The translations under genes were made by a program, and so were the position numbers. Shown here in pieces: positions 48,632 to 57,538 of a DNA stretch of 64,000 nucleotides (positions are counted from its first letter, which is position 1; every line of letters begins with the position of its first letter). The stretch comes from Damh-18 sp964570795. Lineage in GTDB: Bacteria; Patescibacteriota; Minisyncoccia; Phycocordibacterales; UBA918. The notes beneath the pieces were generated by a model. It saw only the letters and a program-made list of their open reading frames with translations, was not told the origin of the DNA and did no database searches. The stretch covers positions 58,937 to 122,936 of the forward strand of contig CAZMYZ010000001.1 of assembly GCA_964570795.1 (NCBI GenBank). The letters are read 5' to 3'.

Positions 48632-49848
48632 GCGCCCCAATCGTCATCGTTCTCCTCGTCGATGGCGTCGATTGGCTTTGGCTCACGCTGTACGGGAGGC
48701 TGCTGCTGAACCTGTGGACGTGGCTCCTCACGCATTATGGTAGGCTCTTCTGCAACAGGTGCTGGCTCCGCAGCACGTGGTGTGCTCATGGTATTGAAGA
48801 TGCGACCACGCGTTTCAGGCTTTTCTTCTGCAACTGGCTCTTGTGCTTTGCGCTCGATGGGGCGCATGAGGGGCATATGGTGCCCGCCATCTGACTCAGG
48901 GAATCCGGTAGCAATCACGGTCACACGTACTTCGTTCTTCTTGAGTTTTTCATCCTTGATAGCACCAAAGATAACCTTTGCGTGAGGGTCAATAGACTCG
49001 GTGATGATACGTGCTGCATCTTGAATTTCGAGCATGCCAAGGTCATCACCACCGGCAATGGCAAAGAGTACACCCTTTGCTCCGGTAATGGACACTTCGA
49101 GGAGTGGGGAATTGATGGCGGCACGCGCAGCTTCTTCGGAACGCTTTTCACCTGTAGAAAGTCCCACACCCATGAGTGCAGATCCTGCATTTTCCATCAC
49201 GGAACGAATGTCGGCAAAGTCCACGTTGATGATACCAGGCATCGTGATGAGGTCAGAGATACCTTCTACCGCCTGCTTAAGTACATTGTCACAGAGTTCG
49301 AATGCTGCTTTTACGCTTGTTTCACGGTCGACGATAGCAAGGAGACGGTCGTTCGGAATGGTGATGAGTGCATCCACTTCTTTCTTGAGTTCCTCAATAC
49401 CCTGAAGTGCGAGACGCATACGCTCTTGTCCTTCAAAGAGGAATGGCTTAGTCACCACACCCACCGTGAGTGCTCCGGTCTCGCGTGCAATCTTTGCAAC
49501 GACTGGTGCAGCACCGGTACCGGTACCGCCACCCATACCACCGGTGATGAAAATCATATCTGAACCCTTGATTGCATTTGCAATCTCCTCGCGTGTCTCT
49601 TCTGCAGCACGGCGACCCATGTCGGGATTGCCTCCGGCACCAAGACCGCGGGTAAGATTCTTTCCGATATTAATTTTTTTCTTTGCGAGTGAATGATGTA
49701 GGTCTTGTGCATCGCTGTTGATAGCAATAAACTCGACTCCCTTTACCTTAGAACCAATCATGTAGTTCACGGCGTTGTTTCCAGAACCTCCGACTCCTAC
49801 TACTCGTATCCGTGCGAATGACTCAACGTCTGTTTTAATTTGTTCCAT
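48595..49848 (-). CDS. ftsZ: Cell division protein FtsZ
   Basis: The tubulin-like GTPase of the division ring, 417 aa. The signature GGMGGGTGTGAAPVV (about residue 102) and NVDFADIRSVM (T7-type loop) are clear. A Pro/Glu-rich linker leads to a C-terminal tail ending DDWGAVPAFLRRSKLK, which fits the FtsA-binding conserved peptide. The DNA for the last ten codons forms a long hairpin with downstream DNA. ftsA lies upstream on the same strand. No Shine-Dalgarno. Confidence 0.98.
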   Translation of the reverse strand: MEQIKTDVESFARIRVVGVGGSGNNAVNYMIGSKVKGVEFIAINSDAQDLHHSLAKKKINIGKNLTRGLGAGGNPDMGRRAAEETREEIANAIKGSDMIFITGGMGGGTGTGAAPVVAKIARETGALTVGVVTKPFLFEGQERMRLALQGIEELKKEVDALITIPNDRLLAIVDRETSVKAAFELCDNVLKQAVEGISDLITMPGIINVDFADIRSVMENAGSALMGVGLSTGEKRSEEAARAAINSPLLEVSITGAKGVLFAIAGGDDLGMLEIQDAARIITESIDPHAKVIFGAIKDEKLKKNEVRVTVIATGFPESDGGHHMPLMRPIERKAQEPVAEEKPETRGRIFNTMSTPRAAEPAPVAEEPTIMREEPRPQVQQQPPVQREPKPIDAIDEENDDDWGAVPAFLRRSKLK

Positions 49849-50027
49849 ATAATTTCTTACACCAAACCTCCTCCTCTAATAATGTAGGACTATCATACAG
49901 TGCATAAAAATATCTGTCACTATATTGACAGTATTGCGTTTCGTGTGATTCACATTTCACTCAAGTGTGGTGAAATTATGTTTTAGAATATGGCTAAAGT
50001 AGTCTGAAAACTCAATACAACCAAATG

Positions 50028-50151
50028 AGAGCATATCAAAAAACCTCACAGACAAGGCGCACAAGCGAGAAAATGCGAGACGTATTTAATATACGATGAG
50101 CGTTTTCGAGTGTGGTGCAACGCAGTATGTGTGGGTTTTGGATATGCTCTA
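50028..50151 (-). repeat. Large imperfect stem-loop between ftsA and ftsZ
   Basis: AGAGCATATC (50028-50037) pairs with GATATGCTCT (50142-50151), extended by AAAAACC/GGTTTT and AAAATGC/GCGTTTT inner stems. One arm includes the ftsA stop codon, again joining a gene 3' end to an inverted copy. Confidence 0.65.
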
Positions 50152-51312
50152 GGGGAGGAATTGTTTGAGCCAGTTTAAAAACTGACCGCCGGTGTGACGT
50201 GCAAGATTGATACCACTCTCTTCCTCGGTGCCGGTCATTCCCCAAATACAGAGTCCGTAAGAAACTGCCCATGATGCGTCGCGCACCTTGCCGTTTTGGC
50301 CAGGATCGAGTGTGGCAATTTTTGAGGGGAGACGGAGCGATGCACGTGCGAGGTCTTGCACAGTGGTGATGCCTGAGCCCCCACCGGTGAGGATGACACC
50401 AGCAGGAAGGAGGCCATCACGTTTCATCTTTTTCAAGTGAGCGTCGATGAGTTCAAAGATATCAACGAGGCGCGCAGAGATAATCTCATCGAGTTTCTTT
50501 TTTGAGTACGGGGTCGAGGTCATACCTCCGCGCTTTAATTTTTCAGCCTCGTCAAGAGGGACTTTGAGACCAAGGGCGATGTCGTTCGTAATATCATTAC
50601 TCCCAATAGGGAAGACTTTGAGAGAGGTGGGGGTGTTGTTTTCAAAAACGACGATAGAGACGGTTTCAGCGCCGATATTGGCAAGGACACATCCTGCGCG
50701 TTTCTGTGCCTTGGTGAGCATCACAAGGCTTCCTGCGAGTGGTGATGCCATGACATCGTCGACCTTAATCCCTATGCTTTCAATTGCTGATACAAGGTCA
50801 TTGAGGTGTTGCTCAAAGGCGGTAATAAAAAGGACGTTGGTCTCAAGTTTGGTGCCTTTGAGTTCGTGGGGGCGGCCGTGAACCTTTTCGTTATCGACGG
50901 TGAAATGAAGGGGAATAGCATGAATAATCTTGCGGTTGGGAATCCTATCTTTAATCTGCTCCTCGCTTGCTTCTACGGCTTTGTCGATGTCTGCCTGGGT
51001 AATGACGGAGTCAGCGCGTGAGGTGATGGCTTCACCATGGGAGTGGACTTCATCAAGGCCAATACCGCCCATAGAGATATACGCCCGCTTCACCTTCACG
51101 CCACTCGCTTTTTCAGCCTGAGCAACTGCATTCCTCACACTACGTACGACATCACTTTCATTGATGATATAGCCATTACGAAGACCACGACTTTCTGCAT
51201 AGCCGGTACCAATAATCTGAGGAATCCCTTTTGATTCGGGTGTGTTGCTCGCAATAACCACCTTCACGTGATACGTGCCAACATCGATTCCTGTTACATA
51301 GTGTTGAGTCAT
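50149..51312 (-). CDS. ftsA: Cell division protein FtsA
   Basis: A 387-aa actin-like ATPase that anchors FtsZ to the membrane. It has VTGIDVGTYHVKVV (phosphate 1), a SHS2/1C domain with RAYISMGGIGLDEVHSHGE, and phosphate 2 VILTGGGSGI. The C-terminus TGGQFLNWLKQFLP is an amphipathic membrane-targeting helix. It precedes ftsZ across a 300-bp structured gap. Confidence 0.97.
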   Translation of the reverse strand: MTQHYVTGIDVGTYHVKVVIASNTPESKGIPQIIGTGYAESRGLRNGYIINESDVVRSVRNAVAQAEKASGVKVKRAYISMGGIGLDEVHSHGEAITSRADSVITQADIDKAVEASEEQIKDRIPNRKIIHAIPLHFTVDNEKVHGRPHELKGTKLETNVLFITAFEQHLNDLVSAIESIGIKVDDVMASPLAGSLVMLTKAQKRAGCVLANIGAETVSIVVFENNTPTSLKVFPIGSNDITNDIALGLKVPLDEAEKLKRGGMTSTPYSKKKLDEIISARLVDIFELIDAHLKKMKRDGLLPAGVILTGGGSGITTVQDLARASLRLPSKIATLDPGQNGKVRDASWAVSYGLCIWGMTGTEEESGINLARHTGGQFLNWLKQFLP

Positions 51313-51355
51313 ATAAAAAGCGCAGCCTGGGCCAGGTGTGACAGAGAGGGAATCA

Positions 51356-51730
51356 TTACTTCAAATTGAACTTAGCAACAAATTTTTTCTCTGCTCTCTC
51401 CATTGTAGCCCCATGAGGGTACCCTTTCAAATGGAGTAACCCGTGGATAAATAGGTACCCCACATATCCTTTGGGTGAAAGAGCAAATTTAGACGCTTCT
51501 TTTTCTGCAACGGAGGGAGCGATATAGATTTCACCTGCGCTCTCTGAAAGGGGAAAAGAGAGGACGTTAGGTACATAGGTAGCGTTGCGATAGGTTTTAT
51601 TGAGTGACTGCGCACGCACCTTTCCAATGAAGGTAAGTGAGAGTGCGTATTGTTTGCCAAGAATCGCATTTTTCATTTCTTCGTAGGGAAGAGTAGGAAA
51701 GGTGCGCGCGCTGTGTGACAGGTACAACAT
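51356..51730 (-). CDS. ybeY: Endoribonuclease YbeY
   Basis: About 124 aa. The zinc-binding HGLLHLKGYPHG motif lies near the C-terminus, and NVLSFPLSE is the conserved strand before it. YbeY acts in 16S rRNA 3'-end maturation and ribosome quality control. The ATG at 51730 gives the family-typical N-terminus; an upstream start would add 17 residues. S21 is encoded 70 bp upstream on the same strand. Confidence 0.92.
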   Translation of the reverse strand: MLYLSHSARTFPTLPYEEMKNAILGKQYALSLTFIGKVRAQSLNKTYRNATYVPNVLSFPLSESAGEIYIAPSVAEKEASKFALSPKGYVGYLFIHGLLHLKGYPHGATMERAEKKFVAKFNLK

Positions 51731-51769
51731 GATACCTGTAGTGTAGCATAGGTGTGGGGTAGAAATAAT

Positions 51770-51799
51770 AAAAATCCTCACCAGGAGGTGAGGTTTTTT
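51770..51799 (-). terminator. rpsU terminator
   Basis: AAAAATCCTCACC and GGTGAGGTTTTTT around a 4-nt loop, directly after the S21 stop. Confidence 0.9.
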
Positions 51800-51800
51800 A

Positions 51801-52046
51801 TTATTTGCGTCCGCGTACTGGTTCTTGAATCTTTCCCAATTTGAGAAGTTTTTCGTAGGTTACTTTGTTGGCCAATTTCTTGAGTTTACCAGATCGAACT
51901 ACAAGAGGTGATTTTTCGCGTGAGAAATAACGCTCTTTGCGGAGTCGATTGAGTACTCCTGAACCCTGAACTCGCTTGGTGAAACGACGAATAAGGTTCG
52001 CAGTACTTTCTTGATTATTCTTCTTTACTTCTACATTCGTTGCCAT
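51801..52046 (-). CDS. rpsU: Ribosomal protein S21
   Basis: An 81-aa basic protein with VEVKKNNQESTANLIRRFTK and RKERYFSREKSPLV, the S21 pattern, followed by a Lys-rich CPR-type extension. It binds the 30S platform near the anti-Shine-Dalgarno. The start at ATG 52046 was chosen; the upstream extension is not conserved in style. It is a one-gene unit with its own terminator. Confidence 0.88.
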   Translation of the reverse strand: MATNVEVKKNNQESTANLIRRFTKRVQGSGVLNRLRKERYFSREKSPLVVRSGKLKKLANKVTYEKLLKLGKIQEPVRGRK

Positions 52047-52110
52047 ATGTCGCGAGAGAATACCATGGAGCGTACTTCTTTGCAAGTATACTTCAGGTAG
52101 TTTTTATATA

Positions 52111-53298
52111 TTATACGCAGGTGGTGTCTTGTAATCCGCGGAGGTGTGATGCAATAGAACACACAGGGACACTCTTTTGGTTTTGTTGCTTTAAATCGCG
52201 TACAATGACGTTCCCGTCAATAAACTCTTTATGCCCCAAAATCACTGCATAGCGAGCGTTTTTCGCTTCTGCGTTCCGTAATTGCTCACTGAGCGAGTCG
52301 CTCGTGATATTTTGGTGGATACTTACTCCGGCGCGGCGGAGTTCTTCGATGAGGAGCAAGCTCTTTACCTTTGGGCCAAAACCGAGTTGTACAAGATAGA
52401 TATCAGAATTGTGTTTATTACGAGGGGCAGGAATATGTGCAGGAGCCTTTTTGTCTTTCAGAACGACCACTGCGCCTACCGCAGGGATTTTGGTCTTAGA
52501 CATTTTGGTGACAAAGGTGCTGTATCTGCCCCCGCGAATATGGAATGGACTGTCTTGGATTTTCTCGTTGTTGCCATTCATAAGATCGAATGCAAAGAGG
52601 GCATCTGAGTAGCATTCGTGGTGACCGATTAATTTTGGATCAATTTCAAAAGGAGTACCACTCATGTCGAGGAATTCCACAATTTCACGGAAGTGCTTTC
52701 TGCTTGCATCGGTAAGGTATTCAAGCGGATTAGGGCTTTTGTGTGCAAGTTCATGATCTTTTTCAATAAGATGCATAAGTGCGTATATAGGATGCTCCTT
52801 CATGAGTTCGCGTGCCTGTGGCGGCATATCCTCAAGTCGCTTTTTGAGAAAGTTTGTAAGGTCGCGAAGGTAGCGTGTCACTGAGTCCTGGTCGCCGAGA
52901 GAATTGATACGCACGGAATGTTGCGGGTACCCCAAATCAGTAAGGAGGGAGCGGATTGTTTGAATGAGGAGTGCTTCCGCAATACTCTTTTTTACATTGA
53001 GTACATGAAACGTAACTGCAATATCACCGCTGCGAGGCATTTGCTCTGCAGAATAAAAGAGAGATGGCCCTTCAATACCATTCAATTTGCCATCGAAATA
53101 CGAGCACATGCCTGCAGTGAGCATACCACTGAGGGAATCACTTTTTCTGTCTTGTGCTGAGGTTTTGTGCTGAATCTTCACGGCACAATTTTTGCAATCG
53201 GGGTGGGACTTCAATTTTTCCAAAGGAGAAAAACCAAAATGGTGTGCGGTGTGGGATGCTGATTTGATGAAATCAGGTACGGTTACATTTTGTGTCAT
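52111..53298 (-). CDS. Histidyl-tRNA synthetase-like protein
   Basis: A 395-aa class II synthetase-like protein. It keeps a HisS-type insertion (INSLGDQDSVTRYLRDL), IRGGRYSTFV near motif 3, and a C-terminal anticodon-binding domain with VQLGFGPKVKSLLLIEELRR. The usual histidine-binding signature RGLDYYTG is absent; HHECYSDALFAFDL stands in its place. It may be a divergent HisS or a paralogue with another role (HisZ-like). LepB lies upstream, 7 bp from its start. Confidence 0.75.
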   Translation of the reverse strand: MTQNVTVPDFIKSASHTAHHFGFSPLEKLKSHPDCKNCAVKIQHKTSAQDRKSDSLSGMLTAGMCSYFDGKLNGIEGPSLFYSAEQMPRSGDIAVTFHVLNVKKSIAEALLIQTIRSLLTDLGYPQHSVRINSLGDQDSVTRYLRDLTNFLKKRLEDMPPQARELMKEHPIYALMHLIEKDHELAHKSPNPLEYLTDASRKHFREIVEFLDMSGTPFEIDPKLIGHHECYSDALFAFDLMNGNNEKIQDSPFHIRGGRYSTFVTKMSKTKIPAVGAVVVLKDKKAPAHIPAPRNKHNSDIYLVQLGFGPKVKSLLLIEELRRAGVSIHQNITSDSLSEQLRNAEAKNARYAVILGHKEFIDGNVIVRDLKQQNQKSVPVCSIASHLRGLQDTTCV

Positions 53299-53305
53299 AG
53301 AAGTC

Positions 53306-53959
53306 TTATTTTATGCTCGTAATATTGTTCTCCTCCACGATATTGTGCTCACCAGGGAATACGCCTACTTTGGTGATAGGGAAAAGACGGAGGAATGCGC
53401 GGCCGACAATTTTGTCGCGCTGGAGGACACCCCATGCACGTGAATCAGAACTTGCGTCGCGGTTGTCGCCCATAACGAAGTATTCTCCTTCGCCGAGGGT
53501 TTCGGTGAGGGTGGCGCTCGGCTTCATATCAAGTACGTATGTTTCATCAAGAAGAATTCCCTCAGGATTTTCTGCATTAATGAGGGTTACTTCGCGCCCT
53601 GAAATGCTGATAGTATCACCCGGGAGACCAATAATTCGCTTAATGAAAAACTTTGAAGGGTCTTTGGGGTAGCGGAAGACTACTACGTCACCACGTGCCG
53701 GCTCCTCAAAATGGTAGGTGAGTTGGTCAACGATGAGGTACTGTCCAGTAGAAAAGGTGGTTTCCATCGAAGCACCAGAGACAATGAATGGTTGTGCAAT
53801 AAAAAGGCGAATAGGGAGTACGATAAGAAGTGCTACAAGAGAGAAACGAATAATCTCGCTTACCATGCCTTCTTTGTGTTCTGGCTCGTGCGTAGTGGTG
53901 TGCACGGCTGTATCCTGAGTAGGAGTTTGTGTGTGTTGTGACTCGGGATTTTGCTCCAT
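53306..53959 (-). CDS. lepB: Signal peptidase I
   Basis: About 217 aa. An acidic/His-rich N-terminal tail, one membrane segment (about 32-52), the catalytic Ser in VSGASMETT and the general-base Lys in FIKRIIGLPGD, then GDNRDASSDSR. It releases exported proteins from the membrane. The ATG at 53959 was chosen; an upstream in-frame region lacks support. It is followed by the HisS-like gene. Confidence 0.95.
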   Translation of the reverse strand: MEQNPESQHTQTPTQDTAVHTTTHEPEHKEGMVSEIIRFSLVALLIVLPIRLFIAQPFIVSGASMETTFSTGQYLIVDQLTYHFEEPARGDVVVFRYPKDPSKFFIKRIIGLPGDTISISGREVTLINAENPEGILLDETYVLDMKPSATLTETLGEGEYFVMGDNRDASSDSRAWGVLQRDKIVGRAFLRLFPITKVGVFPGEHNIVEENNITSIK

Positions 53960-54080
53960 AAAAATTGATTCGGACACTATTATAACGGTGCATTGTGTTT
54001 GACACAAGCGTTGTGAAAAAAGCGACGGAAATGTGTCGCATACGTGTACTACTTTTGTGTCACTGGTACCAAAAGTGCGC

Positions 54081-54086
54081 TACAAT
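54081..54086 (+). promoter_or_regulatory. -10 box of pth
   Basis: TACAAT ends seven bases before the ATG at 54094, so the transcript is predicted to be leaderless. Confidence 0.6.
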
Positions 54087-54093
54087 ACATACC

Positions 54094-54684
54094 ATGTATA
54101 CCGTGGTTGGTTTGGGGAATCCGGGGAAAGAATATCGTGATACACGCCATAATGTGGGGTGGATGGTTTTGAGTGCGATTGTTGAAGAACGCGGACTACC
54201 ATCATTTTCTGCTTCCACACGCTACTCAGCACTCATCTCTGAAGGGGTGATGGAGCATACCGATGTTGCTATGTTGCTTCCTACGGTTTTTATGAATAAC
54301 TCAGGGCTTTCTGTGGCTCGATACCTCAAAGACCATCAATGTCTCGAACGGCTTATTGTGGTACATGATGATGTGGACTTACCTTTTGGTGATATTCGCG
54401 TTTCGTATGATAGAGGGGCAGGGGGGCATAATGGTGTGCAGTCCATCATCAATAGTTGCACCACAAAAAGTTTTGCCCGTGTTCGTGTGGGTGTTGCACA
54501 AAAGAGTTTTTTTGGTGGGGAAGTGCGCCGCCCCGCTGGCGAGGCACTCTCCGCATTTGTCTTAGGAAAATTTACTAAAAGTGAGCGGGAGCAGTTGCCT
54601 ACGATAAGTAAAAAGGTAGACGAGGCACTCGTGCATATTTTTGAAAAGGGAGTTGAGCACGCGATGCAGATGTGTAATGGGTAG
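54094..54684 (+). CDS. pth: Peptidyl-tRNA hydrolase
   Basis: About 196 aa. GLGNPGKEYRDTRHNVGW carries the catalytic His, FMNNSG the substrate Asn, and VVHDDVDLPFG plus GGHNGVQSI the remaining conserved residues. It frees tRNAs from stalled peptidyl-tRNA. The start at 54094 gives the standard N-terminus; a longer frame upstream overlaps the lepB promoter. Confidence 0.96.
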   Translation: MYTVVGLGNPGKEYRDTRHNVGWMVLSAIVEERGLPSFSASTRYSALISEGVMEHTDVAMLLPTVFMNNSGLSVARYLKDHQCLERLIVVHDDVDLPFGDIRVSYDRGAGGHNGVQSIINSCTTKSFARVRVGVAQKSFFGGEVRRPAGEALSAFVLGKFTKSEREQLPTISKKVDEALVHIFEKGVEHAMQMCNG

Positions 54685-54700
54685 GGGTGGAGACAAAGAA

Positions 54701-54726
54701 AAATGCTGGCCCGAAGGTCAGCATTT
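54701..54726. terminator. Bidirectional terminator, pth / 62-aa gene
   Basis: AAATGCTG and CAGCATTT with an inner CC/GG pair lie between the converging genes. Confidence 0.7.
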
Positions 54727-54737
54727 GAAGTGGTACC

Positions 54738-54926
54738 TCATTCTTTGGTGAGGTATTTTTTTGCAATCTCGTCGATTCCTATATACAGCGCGAGGAATCC
54801 GTTTAGGACAGTAGCAGCAAGCGCTGCGCTGAAATAAACAAACGCATTTTCACGATAGAGCATGAGTGCTACGAACACACACACTGCGGTCAGAATAATA
54901 CGCCAAATAAATCGATGACTGGGCAT
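54738..54926 (-). CDS. Small membrane protein, 62 aa
   Basis: MPSHRFIWRIILTAVCVFVA begins a protein with two hydrophobic segments (about 7-22 and 27-50) and a charged end. The start at 54926 is placed by TTGGAGATGAAA; two further ATGs lie upstream in frame. A consensus promoter is present (TTGACA and CATAAT, 17 bp apart). The function is unknown. Confidence 0.65.
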   Translation of the reverse strand: MPSHRFIWRIILTAVCVFVALMLYRENAFVYFSAALAATVLNGFLALYIGIDEIAKKYLTKE

Positions 54927-54961
54927 TTTCATCTCCAACAAGAACAGTAGGTAATGCAATT

Positions 54962-54990
54962 ATTATGCTACTATTTATATATATTGTCAA
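54962..54990 (-). promoter_or_regulatory. Promoter of the 62-aa membrane protein gene
   Basis: On the minus strand TTGACA (complement of 54985-54990) and CATAAT (complement of 54962-54967) are exactly 17 bp apart. Confidence 0.75.
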
Positions 54991-55005
54991 TATCTAGTCT
55001 GTATT

Positions 55006-55045
55006 AAACACTAAAAAACGCTCATTTGAGCGTTTTTTAGTGTTT
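55006..55045 (-). terminator. rpsA terminator
   Basis: AAACACTAAAAAACGCTC pairs with GAGCGTTTTTTAGTGTTT in an 18-bp stem around ATTT. Confidence 0.92.
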
Positions 55046-55067
55046 TTATGTGCGTCAGGATGCTTAT

Positions 55068-56249
55068 TTAAGCCTTCTTCTTAAAGGCAAGTGTCATACG
55101 TTGTTCCTTAGGCTCAAAGAGCGTAATGGTGAACTCATATGATGAACCAAGTGAAAGTGCTGAACGGAGTTCTGCTTCGGTAGCAAACTCTGAAATATGC
55201 ACGAGACCGGCAACACCTTCCTCGATTGAGGCGAGTGCACCATGCTTGTTGTACTTGATGATAACACCCTGTACAACCTGATCCTTGTGGTACTTCTTTG
55301 AGGCGCTGACCCATGGGTTTTCCTTGAGTTGCTTAATTGAGAGAGAAATCTTGTCATCCTTTACCTCAATCACCTTTACCTTTACCTGCTCGCCTACTTT
55401 GTAGAGTGAGCGAGTGTCTTCCACGAGACCCCAGTCGAGTTCTGAGATGTGTACGAGTCCCTCAAGTCCTTCCTCGAGTTTTACGAATACACCAAAGTCT
55501 ACGGCACCCGTGATAGTACCACCGAGTACGTCACCAACATTGTAGCGACTTACCTTCTGCTCCTTCTCATCTTTTTCTTGTGGTCCCTTTTCAGAGAAGA
55601 TGAGTTTACCTTCCTTTTGGTCGGCAGTAATCATAATCACTGAGAGTGACTTACCAATGAGGTCATTGAGTGCAGTAAGGATTTTGTCCTTGTCGCCATC
55701 CTCTACACGTGGATAGTGCTCTGCAGAGAGTTGTGATGCAGGAAGGAATCCCTGGATACCTTGCCATTCGATAATAAGCCCACCCTTGTTTGCCTCTTTG
55801 ACGAGGAGTGACATGATGGTCTGCTTCTTTACTGCATCTTCAGCATCGCTCCAGATGAGTGCCTGACGAGCCTCCTTGAGAGAAAGTTCGATGTAACCAT
55901 CCTCGTTGCCTGCGTCTACTACCTTTGCAGCAATAGTGTCGCCTACGGATACTTTACGAAGGATATCGCGTGCGTTCATGTACTCACGGCCGTAGATGAT
56001 ACCAGTACCAAAAGGTACGAGTTCTACGAATACGCGTGCGCGTCCGATTGCGGACACCTTACCCTCAACAAGGTCACCATCCTTTGGGGGGACTGGGCTA
56101 CCCTCGACGAGTACGTTCATAGGGCTCTTAATACGTGCTGCTTCTGCGGCTGCTTGCTTTTCGTCCATCTCCTCAGCCTCTTTTGCTGGGGCAACAGTGC
56201 CGCGCACTGCAGCAGTGATTCGGTCTAAGACCGATGTTTCGTCTGACAT
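55068..56249 (-). CDS. rpsA: Ribosomal protein S1
   Basis: About 393 aa with four S1 RNA-binding domains (roughly residues 60-128, 145-215, 230-298 and 317-388). The third and fourth are the most canonical, with VDFGVFVKLEEGLEGLVHIS and KHGALASIEEGVAGLVHIS. S1 helps the 30S subunit capture mRNA, relevant here because many genes lack Shine-Dalgarno sites. The ATG at 56249 was chosen. A structured leader with two hairpins precedes it. Confidence 0.95.
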   Translation of the reverse strand: MSDETSVLDRITAAVRGTVAPAKEAEEMDEKQAAAEAARIKSPMNVLVEGSPVPPKDGDLVEGKVSAIGRARVFVELVPFGTGIIYGREYMNARDILRKVSVGDTIAAKVVDAGNEDGYIELSLKEARQALIWSDAEDAVKKQTIMSLLVKEANKGGLIIEWQGIQGFLPASQLSAEHYPRVEDGDKDKILTALNDLIGKSLSVIMITADQKEGKLIFSEKGPQEKDEKEQKVSRYNVGDVLGGTITGAVDFGVFVKLEEGLEGLVHISELDWGLVEDTRSLYKVGEQVKVKVIEVKDDKISLSIKQLKENPWVSASKKYHKDQVVQGVIIKYNKHGALASIEEGVAGLVHISEFATEAELRSALSLGSSYEFTITLFEPKEQRMTLAFKKKA

Positions 56250-56348
56250 AATTGTGTTATTTCGGCGATGGGTGTCCATTTAAACCATGTCTCGTAGCCG
56301 TATGCTCGAAAATGGGATTACCCGCATGCCGTTAGAACTAATAATTTG

Positions 56349-56400
56349 GACAAATATTCTATAACGAATATTTGTCCTCTACCTAAAAAGGTGAGGCAAA
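56349..56400 (-). promoter_or_regulatory. Structured rpsA leader
   Basis: On the minus strand CCTCACC-TTTTT-AGGTAGAGG is followed by a perfect stem GGACAAATATTC/GAATATTTGTCC (56349-56377), about 100 nt before the rpsA start. Autoregulation by S1 is possible. Confidence 0.55.
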
Positions 56401-56436
56401 TATACTATACAAAGTACACAATGTCCACAAAATAAA

Positions 56437-56465
56437 AAGCCGCTTGTGTAGTCCACAAGCGGCTT
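56437..56465 (-). terminator. Terminator of the zinc-ribbon gene
   Basis: AAGCCGCTTGTG and CACAAGCGGCTT lie between the 90-aa gene and rpsA; on the minus strand TTTTTATT follows. Confidence 0.88.
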
Positions 56466-56482
56466 ATTTTGGTTGTTTCTCT

Positions 56483-56755
56483 TCACGCGAGTGCGTGAGA
56501 CGGGCGAGCCTTTTGCAAAACGTTACCCCACACATCGCCAATTTTACAGACAGATTTGCCGATAGGGTTGCGGGCGAGCATGTTCTTGTCAAAAACCACC
56601 CTGATCTCACGCTTGCTGTAATAACAGGCGCCGTTGCATGTTGGACACACCGGGTATCCAGTCTGGAGCACCCATCCATGTCCCTGACATTCTTCACAGG
56701 GGAGGTCACCAAACCGGTGATATACCTTTCCTGCGTTCCAAATTACCGTAGTCAT
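56483..56755 (-). CDS. Zinc-ribbon orphan protein, 90 aa
   Basis: Two CxxC pairs (PCEECQGHGW and VCPTCNGACYY) form a DnaJ-like zinc-binding motif near the N-terminus, followed by a basic helical part. The AAAGGATTTTCC before ATG 56755 is a clear Shine-Dalgarno, and a TTGACA -35 lies further up. Zinc and RNA or protein binding is likely; the partner is unknown. Confidence 0.7.
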   Translation of the reverse strand: MTTVIWNAGKVYHRFGDLPCEECQGHGWVLQTGYPVCPTCNGACYYSKREIRVVFDKNMLARNPIGKSVCKIGDVWGNVLQKARPSHALA

Positions 56756-56913
56756 GGAAAATCCTTTCAAGATGATTTGATTGTGCGAGAAGTTACTGTT
56801 GTATATTTAAGCATATTTATATTGAATTGTCAATACATGTATTGTTTTTTAATTATTACCTAAATATCACTTTAGCTTTGCGAAGCGTGCTTCATCTAGT
56901 ATCATAGGACGGT

Positions 56914-57534
56914 ATGATTATCACACACCATGGAGGTCAGTGTTTTAAGGTGTCGTTTGGCAATACGACGCTTGCGTTTGACCCTATTTCAAAGAAATCC
57001 AAACTTGCCCCCGTTCGTTTTGGTGCTGATGTAGCACTCGTGTCACTTAATCACCCCAATTTCAACGGTGTTTCTGAACTTGAGTATGGCTCGAAACAGC
57101 CTTTCGTGATTGATGGTCCTGGTGAGTATGAGGTGGGCGAAATGACCGCACGTGGCTATGGTACGGAAACGGTGTACGAAAATGTGAAGCGATACAACAG
57201 TATTTACCAAGTAAAACTTGAAGGTATTAATATTGTATTCCTTGGGGCGCTCGGCAATAGCGTGATTGACCCACAGATTCTCGGTGAACTTGGTGATATC
57301 GACATTCTCTTTGTTCCTATCGGCGGTGGTGATGTGCTCGATGTACCTGCAGCGTCGAAACTTGCGACCAAACTCGAGGCACACTGCATTATCCCTATGC
57401 ATTACAACGACACCGCCCTCAAAGCATTCTTTAAAGAATTTGGTGTCGACCCGGTAAAGCCTGTTGATAAACTCACGGTGAAGAAAAAAGACCTTGCAGA
57501 AATGGAGGGTTCAATCGTAGTGCTCACTAGTTAA
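56914..57534 (+). CDS. Metallo-beta-lactamase-fold protein, degenerate metal site
   Basis: A 206-aa protein of the UlaG/COG2220 type: MIITHHGGQCFKVSFGNTTL, then LVSLNHPNFNGVSEL where active members have HxHxDH, then IDGPGEYEVG and CIIPMHYND. The loss of most histidines in the first motif suggests it no longer binds two metals as usual. It is followed 4 bp later by the next gene, and it may be leaderless (TATCAT eight bases before the ATG). Confidence 0.82.
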   Translation: MIITHHGGQCFKVSFGNTTLAFDPISKKSKLAPVRFGADVALVSLNHPNFNGVSELEYGSKQPFVIDGPGEYEVGEMTARGYGTETVYENVKRYNSIYQVKLEGINIVFLGALGNSVIDPQILGELGDIDILFVPIGGGDVLDVPAASKLATKLEAHCIIPMHYNDTALKAFFKEFGVDPVKPVDKLTVKKKDLAEMEGSIVVLTS

Positions 57535-57538
57535 ATAC

